A DNA stretch of 64,000 bases from Rhizophagus clarus (lineage: Eukaryota > Glomeromycota > Glomeromycetes > Glomerales > Glomeraceae). Position 1 is the stretch's first letter, and the number at the start of each line of letters is the position of its first letter. The stretch lies in assembly GCA_015698045.1 (NCBI GenBank), contig BLAL01000051.1, positions 124,001-188,000 of the forward strand, written 5' to 3'. A model generated the notes under the pieces. That model made no database searches. It was not told where the DNA came from and saw only the letters and a list, made by a program, of their open reading frames with translations. Shown here piece by piece: positions 12,501-23,250 of this stretch. Made by a program: the position numbers and the translations under genes.

Positions 12501-15500
12501 CTATTATTACATATTTATATAATATTTACGTATAATTTAAACTAACTAAATTCTTTATTTAAAAAATTATTTAATAATATAGGGAGTAAGTTATTTATTT
12601 AATCCTATTATTACATATTTATATAATATTTACGTATAATTTAAACTAATTAAATTCTTTATTTAAAAAATTATTTAATAATATAGGGAGTAAGTTATTT
12701 ATTTAATCCTATTATTACATATTTATATAATATTTACGTATAATTTAAACTAACTAAATTCTTTATTTAAAAAATTATTTAATAATATAGTTCGTAAGTT
12801 ATTTATTTAATCCTATTATTACATATTTATATAATATTTACGTATAATTTAAACTAACTAAATTCTTTATTTAAAAAATTATTTAATAATATAGGGAGTA
12901 AGTTATTTATTTAATCCTATTATTACATATTTATATAATATTTACGTATAATTTAAACTAACTAAATTCTTTATTTAAAAAATTATTTAATAATATAGGG
13001 AGTAAGTTATTTATTTAATCCTATTATTACATATTTATATAATATTTACGTATAATTTAAACTAACTAAATTCTTTATTTAAAAAATTATTGGTAATTTA
13101 TTTTAGATGGTAAGTTACCTGTTATTTATTTAATCCTATTATTACATATTTATATAATATTTACGTATAATTTAAACTAACTAAATTCTTTATTTAAAAA
13201 ATTATTGGTAATTTATTTTAGATTGTAAGTTACCTGTTATTTATTTAATCCTATTATTACATATTTATATAATATTTACGTATAATTTAAACTAACTAAA
13301 TTCTTTATTTAAAAAATTATTTAATAATATAGGGAGTAAGTTATTTATTTAATCCTATTATTACATATTTATATAATATTTACGTATAATTTAAACTAAC
13401 TAAATTCTTTATTTAAAAAATTATTTAATAATATAGGGAGTAAGTTATTTATTTAATCCTATTATTACATATTTATATAATATTTACGTATAATTTAAAC
13501 TAACTAAATTCTTTATTTAAAAAATTATTTAATAATATAGGGAGTAAGTTATTTATTTAATCCTATTATTACATATTTATATAATATTTACGTATAATTT
13601 AAACTAACTAAATTCTTTATTTAAAAAATTATTGGTAATTTATTTTAGATAGTAAGTTACCTGTTATTTATTTAATCCTATTATTACATATTTATATAAT
13701 ATTTACGTATAATTTAAACTAACTAAATTCTTTATTTAAAAAATTATTTAATAATATAGTTGGTAAGTTATTTATTTAATCCTATTATTACATATTTATA
13801 TAATATTTACGTATAATTTAAACTAACTAAATTCTTTATTTAAAAAATTATTGGTAATTTATTTTAGATGGTAAGTTACCTGTTATTTATTTAATCCTAT
13901 TATTACATATTTATATAATATTTACGTATAGTTTAAACTAACTAAATTCTTTATTTAAAAAATTATTTAATAATATAGGGAGTAAGTTATTTATTTAATC
14001 CTATTGTTACATATTTATATAATATTTACGTATAATTTAAACTAACTAAATTCTTTATTTAAAAAATTATTGGTAATTTATTTTAGATTGTAAGTTACCT
14101 GTTATTTATTTAATCCTATTATTACATATTTATATAATATTTACGTATAATTTAAACTAACTAAATTCTTTATTTAAAAAATTATTGGTAATTTATTTTA
14201 GATTGTAAGTTACCTGTTATTTATTTAATCCTATTATTACATATTTATATAATATTTACGTATAATTTAAACTAACTAAATTCTTTATTTAAAAAATTAT
14301 TTGGTGATTTACTTTAGACTCTTGTAAAGTATTATTTATTATTATATTTATATAATATTTATTATAGTTAACTGAATTTAGTCTTTATTTAAAAATTATT
14401 ATCTGATGCTTTAGTTGGTAAGTTAGACTATATATTATAAATATGTTTATACAAAAACTAAAGCTTATACTTATTAAATTTCCAATTAAATTTTAGAGTA
14501 AGTTGTCACTTTTTTTTAATTTTAAATTTCAACGTAATTTTAATATGGTTTTAATTATTTAAATTATATGTAGATTTGGAAAAAGTGAAAATACAATTTT
14601 AGATAAATTTATTTTAGTAAAACATTTAAAATGGATTCCTTATAATCAATTTGAAAATGTTGAATATCTTAATAAGGGAGGATTTGGTACTATATACAAA
14701 GCCTTTTGGAAAAATGAGACAATTAAAGTAGCTCTTAAATGTTCCAATAAGTTGAATGAAAATTTAGATGAATTTTTAAATGAAGTATAATAATATATTA
14801 TTGGCTTTTAATTTCATTATAAATCATTTATACTAATATATCCAATTTAAATTTTTTTTATAGTGGAATTGTCATGAAAAATGTTTACAATCAGATGTGA
14901 TTATTTATTTATATGGATTTACCAAAAAACCAGATACTTCAAATCCAGATACTTCAAATTATATGGTAGTAATGGATTATGCAAGTGAAGGTAGTTTAAG
15001 AGGAAGTTTAACAAAAATAATTGAAAATAATTGGAATCAAAAATTATTCATGTTACTTAAAATTATTTCTGGCCTTAAGCAAATACATGAACAAAAACTT
15101 ATTCATTGTGATTTTCATGATGGCAATATTTTAAAAGGTGGAGGAAGTGGAGTTTATATTAGCGATTTAGGATTATGTCAACCTGTAAAATCATTTTTAA
15201 AAACAAATAATATTTATGGTGTTATCCCATTTATGGCACCTGAAGTTTTAAGAGGCAAACCATATACTCCAGCTAGCGATATATATAGTTTTTCTATGAT
15301 TATGTGGGAATTTACATCTGGAGTTTCACCATTTAATGGTATAGCACATGATTTTCGACTTAGTGTAAGTATTTGTAAAGGTGAACGTCCTGAAATTATT
15401 GAAAATACTCCACAATGTTATGTAGATTTGATGAAAAGATGTTGGGATAAGGATCCATTAAAAAGGCCATCTTCTGAAGAAATTGAAAATATTATTAAAA

Positions 15501-15748
15501 ATTGGATTATCCGTTCCGAAAAAATTAGTGAAGAATTAAAAAGCAATATTATGGAATTTATAAATGCACCACCAATTGGAAATAATAAACTTATTACTGA
15601 ATCTCATCCACAAGCATATTATACAAGTCGCTTACTTGATTTTACCAGTGAAAAATTGAATGAAATTCTAGAAAGTGAATGTTTGAGTCGTTTAGTTGAC
15701 AATATAGAGTCATTAGGTACAGTATGTAATATATACAAAAAAAAGTAA
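9563..15748 (+). CDS. TKL-type protein kinase built from about 49 exons, 45 of them microexons
   Basis: Predicted 425-residue kinase. Exons 9563-9581 and 9667-9693 encode MAHSNKVSSSVEGSK and end in phase 1. Then follow 45 microexons between 9784 and 14497, then exons 14574-14784 and 14864-15748. Joining all gives 61 + 70 + 294 codons without a stop. Kinase landmarks: glycine loop NKGGFGTIY (about 94-102), VALK lysine at about 116, HCDFHDGN with the catalytic Asp near 214, ISDLG in place of DFG near 232, MAPEVLRG, and CWDKDPLKRPS. The tail HPQAYYTSRLLDF is typical of the expanded fungal-symbiont family. The splice from FLNE to WNCHEKC matches that family. The microexon segment encodes an N-terminal stretch rich in Asp, Asn, Arg and Tyr where relatives, as I recall, carry a Cys-rich stretch. 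The kinase exons are certain; inclusion of the microexons is inferred from splice signals and phase. Confidence 0.78.
9784..10166 (+). other. First five microexons, in diverged introns
   Basis: Triplets CTC (9784-9786), TTG (9878-9880), ATA (9988-9990), ATT (10083-10085) and GGT (10164-10166) each lie directly after an AG and directly before GTAAGTT. The introns around them (78-107 bases) differ clearly from each other and from the tandem units downstream, yet the AG, three bases, GTAAGTT arrangement is kept in all five. Conservation of the splice frame in diverged surroundings argues for real microexons, not a feature of one satellite monomer. In phase 1 they contribute codons for Ala, Leu, Asp, Asn and Trp. 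Confidence 0.7.
10256..14204 (+). repeat. Tandem array of 37 intron-plus-microexon units
   Basis: Units of mostly 104 or 115 bases, nearly identical over their whole length; I noticed only about half a dozen single-base differences outside the triplets. Each has GTAAGTT, an ACTAAC branch-point-like motif about 42 bases before the acceptor, and AG followed by three variable bases. Two classes exist. Class A (19 units) ends TTATTTTAG, carries ATG (9), ATT (5) or ATA (5), and continues GTAAGTTACCTG. Class B (18 units) ends AATATAG, carries GGA (12), TTC (4), TTT (1) or TTG (1), and continues GTAAGTTATTT. The triplet is thus the most variable part of an otherwise homogenised repeat. The array sits between exon 2 and the kinase exons of the gene at 9563-15748. 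Confidence 0.95.
14318..14573 (+). other. Last microexons: 6, 3 and 1 base
   Basis: After the tandem array come a six-base microexon ACTCTT (14318-14323, donor GTAAAGT), a triplet TTG (14415-14417) and a single base A (14497) between TTTTAG and GTAAGTT. The next exon starts at 14574 after ATATGTAG and needs two bases in front of it to enter the kinase frame. The chain up to TTG leaves one base, and the one-base exon adds the second, giving GAA (Glu). Skipping straight from exon 2 to 14574 would hit TAG after about ten codons. Confidence 0.65.
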
Positions 15749-15874
15749 ATTTGCAAATTATTTTATGTGAAATTAATATATTTACTTAATTATTTAGATA
15801 TTGAAGCAGATGAGACTAATTAATTATTTGTTTGTAATATTCAATATTATGTATTTAACAAATTTTTTTTTATT

Positions 15875-16070
15875 AGAATTATTTAAACACTAAGGCTAGA
15901 GTAGTAAGATGTTTACAAGTTTCTTAGTTTGTAATTTAAATAATTCCTATTTTTATACTAGCTTATGTGCATTTTTCTCTTTTTATTTTACTTAGAATTA
16001 TTTAAACACTAAGGTATAGAATAGTAAAATGGTTTACAAGTTTCTTAGTTTGTAATTTAAATAATTCTTT
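15875..16070. repeat. Two copies of a hairpin-forming repeat
   Basis: Blocks at about 15879-15950 and 15999-16067 each start AATTATTTAAACACTAAGG and end CTTAGTTTGTAATTTAAATA, so each block is itself an imperfect inverted repeat and the two blocks are direct copies about 120 bases apart. It lies in the 3' flank of the kinase gene. Possibly a small fold-back element. Confidence 0.6.
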
Positions 16071-17629
16071 TTAACGAATTATTAAATATTGTATGATTTT
16101 TTTATTTTACAAATAATTCATTTTTTACAATTTATCAATTATTATCAAATGATTTTATTTACACTATTATAAACTACAATGTTAGTAATATATATTTGAA
16201 TTAAGAAGTTTTAGTATGATCCACCAGTATTTCAATACCTTGCAACATTTTTTGTAATGTAAATTATATTTCATTTGAAAAACTAAACATTTTTACAATT
16301 AACAAGTTTAGCAAGGTTCATTCATACATTTTATTCCTTGTTATTTATTAATATTTTACAATAAGATGATGTGATGTCATTTAAGTGACGTTTACGCCAT
16401 TAATTATTACCCCTTAATTAATAAATAAAAAACTTTAAAAGGAAAATCTGTCAGAAGACTTTCATAATCCTAACTTTAACCCCATCTACGTAAGTTTTAT
16501 CAACTGACGCAAATGCATTTTTTTATTTGCAGTTTAGAAAAGTAGGTTCACCTTTTGTTAGTCGTAATCCTTGTTGATTTTTTGTTAATCTGTGCGATGG
16601 ACCTGACTTGTCCCGCATAATATATCATAGTTTATTGTATAACCATTAGGAGGTCAAGTTTAAAATTACGTTTTATTTTTCAATAAAATTTTCTAGTAAT
16701 GTAACAAAAGTTAGGAAAAAAGAATTAATCCTTTCTATAGAAACATGTAAGTTCAATTTCACGGTATCCAAATCCAAAATACTTACCGCCTTAGAAAGTT
16801 CAACTGAAACCTAAAAAATAAAAGGATGGAGTGGCTTTCAGAAGAAAAAGAAACGGGTTACTAAAAATATTTCTAATTAAAAAAGAAAACATATCACTTT
16901 TTCCATTTACCTTAAGAAAGACGGTATTCCTACAAAGAAACATTTCTTAAATAAAAACAAAACCTCTCCCTATCTGCTTCACGTTCAACGTAATGTGTGA
17001 TATTCCTACAAAAAAGAAAAAAGAAATGTTTCGTTAGAAACATTCTTAATTAAAAAAAAACTCCTCTTATTATTTACCTCATGTCCGAGTCTAATGGCGT
17101 CTACAAAAAGGGAGAAAAGAAATAAAGAAATTGCACTAATTGACAAAATGAACTGAAAGAGATAGCATCTTTACTTTGAAACTTTGATCCGAGTTCTTGC
17201 ATGCACTTGATTATCTGAACTTAGAATCAGACGCACGATACTTATATTCGATTAAATCAAGTTGCATAGAATTTTTATAATACAAGACTTAAACAAATAA
17301 ATTACTAAGCAAAATAGTAAAATAATGAATAATCAAAACATAATATTTATTGTTTATTTAAATATAAACGTAATAAGACTTTTACCAATTTTTTGCAACT
17401 GATTTTTTTTTTTTTTTGATTCTACTTATACAAACAAACGTCCCAATATAATTTCCAATGGGTAAAGGTTGTTTATTATCTTTATTTAACATATACAATA
17501 ATAACAGAATTTACATAAATAGTCTAATTCTATTTTTCTTAGAAGTGAAGTTTCAAAATCTGTCACTTACCTTAACTTTACCTTTCTTCTCCTCTATTTT
17601 TTAGGCGTATAAACAGTAGAGGGGGAATG
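16071..17629 (-). other. Mostly non-coding; exon-like pieces at 16740-17120
   Basis: On the minus strand, short pieces near 17097-17073, 17031-16990, 16951-16914 and 16813-16780 follow T-rich tracts ending in AG, and three of the four are followed by GTAAA or GTAAG donors; the second lacks a GT donor. The first two could join as A-I-R-L-G-H-E, E-Y-H-T-L-R before a stop. The style is that of the degenerate exon arrays elsewhere in the window. Nothing else is recognised on either side. Confidence 0.35.
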
Positions 17630-17915
17630 AGGACCCCGAACATTACTAATAAAACTCAGATCTGAATTTGTATAAACCTTATAATTAATTTCTGTTCCAA
17701 ATGTATAAAGTTATATGTAGATTTTAAACTCAAATTTTGCTATCTCGGGATCCAGTAATTGGATTTTAATGATCTTTGGCTTGTTAGATTCGTCTCAACG
17801 AGACGAACATTTTGATATATAATTCATCATTTTAGGTATAATATTGACCGAGATATCATATTTTGAAATTTTAGTTACACAGGATCTGAGTTGTTTTAGT
17901 AATATTCGGGGTCCT
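17630..17915. mobile_element. MITE with long inverted repeats, hAT-like
   Basis: The left arm starts AGGACCCCGAACATTACTAA and the right arm, on the other strand, AGGACCCCGAATATTACTAA. Inverted similarity continues inward (TATCTCGG motifs), so most of the 286 bases can fold back. Flanks GGGGAATG and GGGAAATG match at seven of eight positions, which fits an eight-base target duplication. No coding capacity. Confidence 0.6.
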
Positions 17916-18251
17916 GGGAAATGATTTTTAATTCTTTTATTAATTTTAATAAGTTCATTTTTTAATAATGAGATATTTACGATTAAGATATTCTAAATTA
18001 ATTATCAGTTATTAATACTGGCAATAATAATAAAAAATAAAATTATTAATATTCATACCCTTAAAATCAATAATAATGTTATCAATTTTACAATAACATT
18101 AGAGTCGCATAAAATTAAAGGTATTTCACATTTATATAAATTGAAGTAACGACTTACGTCGTTTGAATCTTTCATTAAGGCATTTAAACTAATAGTAGTT
18201 TCTAGACAAAAAAATTAATTATATTAATAATAATTGCATGATTATACATGA
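17916..18251. other. Intergenic, nothing recognised
   Basis: AT-rich DNA without repeat or gene signals that I can support. Confidence 0.5.
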
Positions 18252-19510
18252 TTATATAAATGATAGTAGAAATATACAACCATAAATTTGGATTTCCAGC
18301 AAGCAAAACTGATTTTTGGGAGGTAAACAAGAATTAAAAATCCAAGAAATTCCATCATTACATTGACGCCAAAGTTTTGTGTAATCATTATTAATTTTTC
18401 GTATCGTACAACAAATACGAGAAGATTCTACGTACAAAAGTTCATATTTTTTTGATAATATAATGCAAACATGGCGTCAGGTTTATTTCCAATTTGAGAA
18501 TAATCAGAAAAATTATTTTTTCTAAATTGACTAGCGATGCTTTGCATTTCTGCACTATAAAATAACAATTTAATAGGTGCAATGTTAAACTTATTTACAA
18601 ATAATTGTAATTACTTACACAGTTAAATATGTGTTATCAGAATTAATTCCATTTAGTGTAGCTTGAAAAATAGGGTTAATTACATTGATGAAGTATGTGC
18701 CTTCATTAAATTTTTTTAAAAATTCTTCATTCATTGAATAAATTGGATTATTCCAAACTTTTTTACTATATAAACATTCTAAATAAATATTACTAAATAC
18801 TATAATGATAAAGATCAAATTAAATTAACATTGTTTACAGCACTCATCAACGACTTGTTTCTGCCTTGAAAGATTTTCTTTCCAACTTGAATCATGAAAC
18901 ATTTTTTCATGATTTGATAAAAATTTTTTATTTTGATTATTCTCATTTGAGAATCTTACACATTTGACATTAATTTTATCTCCAATTTTGGGTATATATA
19001 GTTTTTTTGGCCTCTAATGTATCAATTAAATTCATACTATTATAACGCAAATTTAATTAATAAAATGATAATATTAATTATAAATATCATAAATAGTTAT
19101 CGAGCTTTATCATCTAATGATTTTATTAAACACGAATTTTCTTCAAGCACCCGACTCGCAAGTAGATCTTTTCAATTAATATTATCAGTATTAATATTAG
19201 ATAATTTATCTAATAGAGCATCACATAATTCTGTATCTACATCAGATTCAGGTGCCTACAAGAAAATTGATTACCTATGTTGAATTAAAATAGAATTTAC
19301 ACTTCAATATCACTTACAGAAAATTTTTTTTGTAATTCTTTAATGTTTCTAGAAATGATATATGGATCATCTTCATCTAATGAACTCTATAAATTAAAAA
19401 TTAAAAATCTCAATATTATATTATTTCAAAAATACTATCAATGTATAAAATACCTCATTAAAACAAAAAGTGCCAATTTCATTTAAACTTTTTACAGCTT
19501 CATATTCATA
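18252..19510 (-). pseudogene. Decayed member of an expanded mycorrhizal-fungus gene family
   Basis: Minus-strand exons run from about 19510 (LNYEYEAVKSLNEIGTFCFN), 19389-19320 (SSLDEDDPYISRNIKELQKK), 19255-19090 (PESDVDTELCDALLDKLSN), 19014-18836 (LYIPKIGDKINVKCVRFSN), 18818-18615 (SMNEEFLKKFNEGTYFINV), to 18556-18252 (SQIGNKPDAMFALYYQ, YELLYVESSRICC, KLWRQCNDGISWIF, PPKNQFCLLEIQIYG). The last blocks match a Glomeromycotina-specific family I remember, with no known biochemical role. Damage: an in-frame TGA in the third exon where Arg is likely, and a one-base frame change in a run of seven A near 18445. Either it is a pseudogene or some breaks are assembly errors in homopolymers. Exon joins are my prediction. 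Confidence 0.6.
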
Positions 19511-19616
19511 ATTTAACTTAAAATTATAAATATAATATAATGTTATATATATGTGATTAATTTATCAATTTATCATATAGAATACTATAACTCATAAATT
19601 GTAATAAGTCAAACAT

Positions 19617-19830
19617 ACGCTTATATAAACAATCAAAAACAATCATAATTACTCTATTCTAACCTCAAATATATAAAAAATCAATGTACTATTTGGTTAT
19701 CATAAGCCATCATAAAATATACTCACATAAATACAATCATGATTACTCTATTCTGACCTTAAATACATAAATAATAAATGCACTATTTGGTCATCAAAAG
19801 CCATCATGAAATACATGCTTACATAAAGTC
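19617..19830. repeat. Tandem duplication, about 107 bases
   Basis: Two diverged direct copies containing ATTACTCTATTCT, GCACTATTTGGT and AAGCCATCAT words, the first from about 19617 and the second from about 19725. No coding meaning is visible. Confidence 0.6.
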
Positions 19831-20724
19831 AAATAGACGTCATATTTCACTATTAAATAATCATAATCACATTAAATTTACTAAAGCAAAAGAAATACAA
19901 TAAACGTACATTTTAAAATGATTTGTAAATAATAGATTCGTGTTCACTATTAATTATCTTCAATAAGGCCAAGTTTACTCCTTTCTTTACTTCCTCTTGT
20001 ATAAAATTAAAAGTAGGAAATTCAGCATGAAAATTGTCTTGTGTTTATATGAACTGGTAAACAATTGTATAAGGTGAAATTGTAGAAGTTTTAGCAGAAA
20101 TTAAGAAATTTTCAACTATTTTTGTGAACTGAACAAGCGAAAAAAAATAATAGTGCCAGTATATAAAGAGTGTTGAAATGAAAAAAAAATAAAAAAGAAA
20201 ATAAAAGTTAACGTTAAAAGAACTGGAAAACTTATAAGTAATATATAAAGACAAAAGGAAACAAAAAAAGATATCCATTTGGCTTCTATTATATTTTCAG
20301 AAATGATTAATAAATTTTAAAAAAAAAAACTAAAAAAAATAAAACTGTTAGAAAGTTTGTTAAAATAAATAATTCTTTAAAAAAAATTTATCTTGTTTTA
20401 CCAGAATTCCAAATACTTAAAAAGAACTACCTAGATAAATGAAAGTAAACAAATTGTTAAAAACTGTTTTTTAAAAAAAAATAAAAAAGAATAAAACTTA
20501 CCAAAATTTTGTATCATAAAAATTAAAGCACTTCTGATGAGAAATTTCGTGCTTAAATTCCGATGATCGTTTAGATTATAAATAAAGGGTGAGGCAATCT
20601 AAGTGAGTGAAAAACATTGGTGTTGCTACATTAGGAGAGTCGTTTTATACGTGAATTACTAAATATTCTATACATCTATTGCTTAAAATTTTCACATTTC
20701 ACTTCTGATATGAAATTCTTAACT
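19831..20724. other. Gene-poor, with purine-rich runs and weak exon-like pieces
   Basis: Between 20045 and 20560 there are A/G-rich runs on the plus strand. On the minus strand two pieces, near 20439-20404 and 20540-20490, end in GTAAAA and GTAAGT donors; the first contains GTATTTGGAATTCTG, vaguely like the exon core at 7.4-9 kb. The long frame at 20045-20278 is F/Y-rich and looks like chance. Confidence 0.35.
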
Positions 20725-21520
20725 TTGATTTCGAGAAACTTGGACATCAGAACGAGAACGCAATGGTAGAGATAAAGAATATTGTAACAAAATTTGAGTT
20801 ACTTGTTTCTCATAATCACGCTGAACTCATTCAGAAGACTTTGTACGGCGCTGCTCTCCCAATGTCAGGACTATAATGTTGTTATTGATTGTATAAATGA
20901 AAATGACGTTAAAATATTGAAGACGTTCTTAATGAATTAAACAATATCAGTTCAGATGAATTTAAATCACTTGTGAAAGAACTGAAGTCATATTACGAAT
21001 CTCGATAAAGCCATTGCTAAAGTTTATACATCTTTTCTGAAAAATAGAGATACCAAGATTACAGACGAAAAGAATAAAAACGCAGTGAAATCCACAATAT
21101 CTGTTTTCAAAATAGATCTACAAAACTTTTAAATTTTATATCTTACGATAATTGGATTTGGAAAAGCAACAAAAGCAACCTAACTTTAGTTTCAGATTTG
21201 TCAACAAAAGTTCTTTCGAAAAGCATCACTAATTTTTTCTTGGTAAAATCTGAACTCTCGCTTGAGTCAAATATGATAAAATTTTCTTTAACATTGACTC
21301 AATAGTTTGATAAAGGGTGCTTAAAAACAATGTAACGCTTGGTATTAAATTATTTGGCAGAAATGCTGCTAAATTTACAGTAGGAATTAGCTATCATCGG
21401 AAATGAATTGTACATATCTGCGCTTTTATACTTAATGAAATTTTGTAGGCCAATTTAAATGGAGCAAATTAATTTCATCATACTTATATATTGGTCCTGA
21501 TTTTGAAATCAGAGCAGTCC
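20725..21520 (+). pseudogene. Decayed gene, alpha-helical product, unknown
   Basis: Coding-like segments in shifting frames: FEKLGHQNENAMVEIKNIVT and LLVSHNHAELIQKTLYGAAL from about 20730, LNELNNISSDEFKSLVKELK near 20930-20990, KAIAKVYTSFLKNRDTKITD near 21008, then DLSTKVLSKSITNFFLVKSE near 21190. Several frame changes and stops separate them. The composition predicts long helices. I do not recognise the family; it reads like a lineage-specific fungal gene. Non-functional as it stands. Confidence 0.5.
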
Positions 21521-21957
21521 TTAAAAAAATATAAAAAAAAAGTTATTACTATTTTTTTTTTTAATTTAATTGCATTTAAGAATTTTAAATAAAAGATAAT
21601 AATAATAATAGTTAATGAATTTTAAATAATTATAAGAAAAACTTTTATAATTGAAATATGTAATCAAAAAATTTTACTATACAAAATAAATGTGATTTCA
21701 ATACAAAAAAAAATGAAAAATAAATAGTTTTGTCACATAATAATAGTTTCTGCAGAAAATATTTGATTCGTTTTTTTTGTTCATTAGCTTATAAATTCAG
21801 TGAACTAATTACAATTTTTAGAGTCATTCTTTGCGTTAAAATGTAATAATTATTTAATATGATATTAATTAGAATGAGTAAAGAATGTAGTTTTACTACA
21901 TGTAATAAAAAATCTAAATTGCTACTTTATGATTTTATAACTTAAACTATAATTGAT
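21521..21957. other. Intergenic, nothing recognised
   Basis: AT-rich 3' flank of the minus-strand phosphodiesterase gene, with A runs but no gene. Confidence 0.5.
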
Positions 21958-22651
21958 TTAGATTTGAGGATGATTATCAAAATAAGTTGGTATAGCAATA
22001 CCAAAACTATTTAATATAACACTTGAGCAGCACATGTTAGAATCTAAGCTTTTATCTAAAATACTATTTGACCCAATAAATACATTTATTTCATCATCAC
22101 TATTACCTCCATGCGACTTATCTTTCCCACCATGATCTGTCGTTATTAGGATTAAAGGATTTGAGCAATGTTTATTAATTTTATTAATTAATAAATCAAC
22201 ATATTTATCTGTTTCATATAGTTTCTTCATATATTCTTTTGATTTAAACCCGTATAAATGTCCAACTTCATCCGTATCAACTAAATGAATAAATAAAAAA
22301 TTAAAATCACTTTTATTCTCGATATATTTTAATACCTTCAGAATTAAGAATGAATCATAATTTGGATTGTTTAAAAATAAATGACTAAATCTAATCCATA
22401 ATTTTGTTAAAAAATTTTCATTTAATAAAGGAGAATATTTTTCTATTTGCAGGTTTTTTCTATCATCCCAGTGATTATTTTTTCCCATGAAACGTAAGCA
22501 GCAAGTTTACATTCGTTAAAGTTTCTTATCAATATTTTGAAAATACTTGGATACAATTCATTATTATAAGATTTATCTAGATCTTCTAGTTTTATATTAT
22601 GTTTCTCCGGAATTACTCCAGTAAAAATAGATCCCCAATTAGGGGCACTGT

Positions 22652-22659
22652 CTGTGGGC
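22652..22659. repeat. Target-site duplication, 8 bases (second copy 27450-27457)
   Basis: CTGTGGGC occurs immediately outside both ends of the hAT element. Removing the element and one copy restores the phosphodiesterase reading frame across the junction, which confirms the boundaries. Confidence 0.95.
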
Positions 22660-22880
22660 TAAGGTTGCTTGCCGAAACCCATCTGGCCTAACGCGAAACG
22701 CCGAAACTCATACATAGTGCCGAAATGCCAAAATGCCAAAATGCCGAAATGCCGAAACTGCCGAAACTGCCAAAACTGTTTCGGCATTTCAGCATTTCGG
22801 CATTTCGGCAGTTTCGGCAGTTTCGGCAGTTTCGGCATTTTGACATAGTTTCGGCATAAGTAATACTAATATTTTAATAG
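22660..22880. repeat. Subterminal repeat cluster of the hAT element (other end 27255-27449)
   Basis: Many copies of TGCCGAAA and its complement TTTCGGCA, arranged as head-to-head blocks so that each end can fold back on itself. Such subterminal arrays are usually transposase binding sites in hAT elements. The density here is unusually high, with more than a dozen words in about 200 bases. Confidence 0.85.
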
Positions 22881-23250
22881 AGTTTCGGCATATTTTCGTC
22901 ATGTTAATAGTATCTGACAGATAAAAATTTATTTTTTAAAATTTAAATTATTTATTGTATTTATTATACGTAATCCAATGATAAAAACTAGCAATTAAAT
23001 TCAAATTTATCACTAAAGAAATAAAATCCCAGTTAAAAAAGTTCACCATTTTATTTTTATTTTATTTAATTTTGATAAAAAAAAAAATATTGATACTTGT
23101 TCGCTACTATTTTAAAAAATAGTACCCAGGCTGTACGACGTGGACGTCAGTATCAATTCACAGCCCAAAAAAAATGTGAGTCTCCAGCCGATATTTGGTA
23201 CGGACTGGGCCTAGCTACTCACTATAAAATAATATAATAAAATTAATAAA

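Noticed and set aside
10256-14204. CRISPR-like array or ordinary satellite
   Set aside because: Repeats are about 100-112 bases with only three variable bases between AG and GTAAGT; no spacers and no cas genes. A plain satellite would not explain the phase match with the kinase exons.
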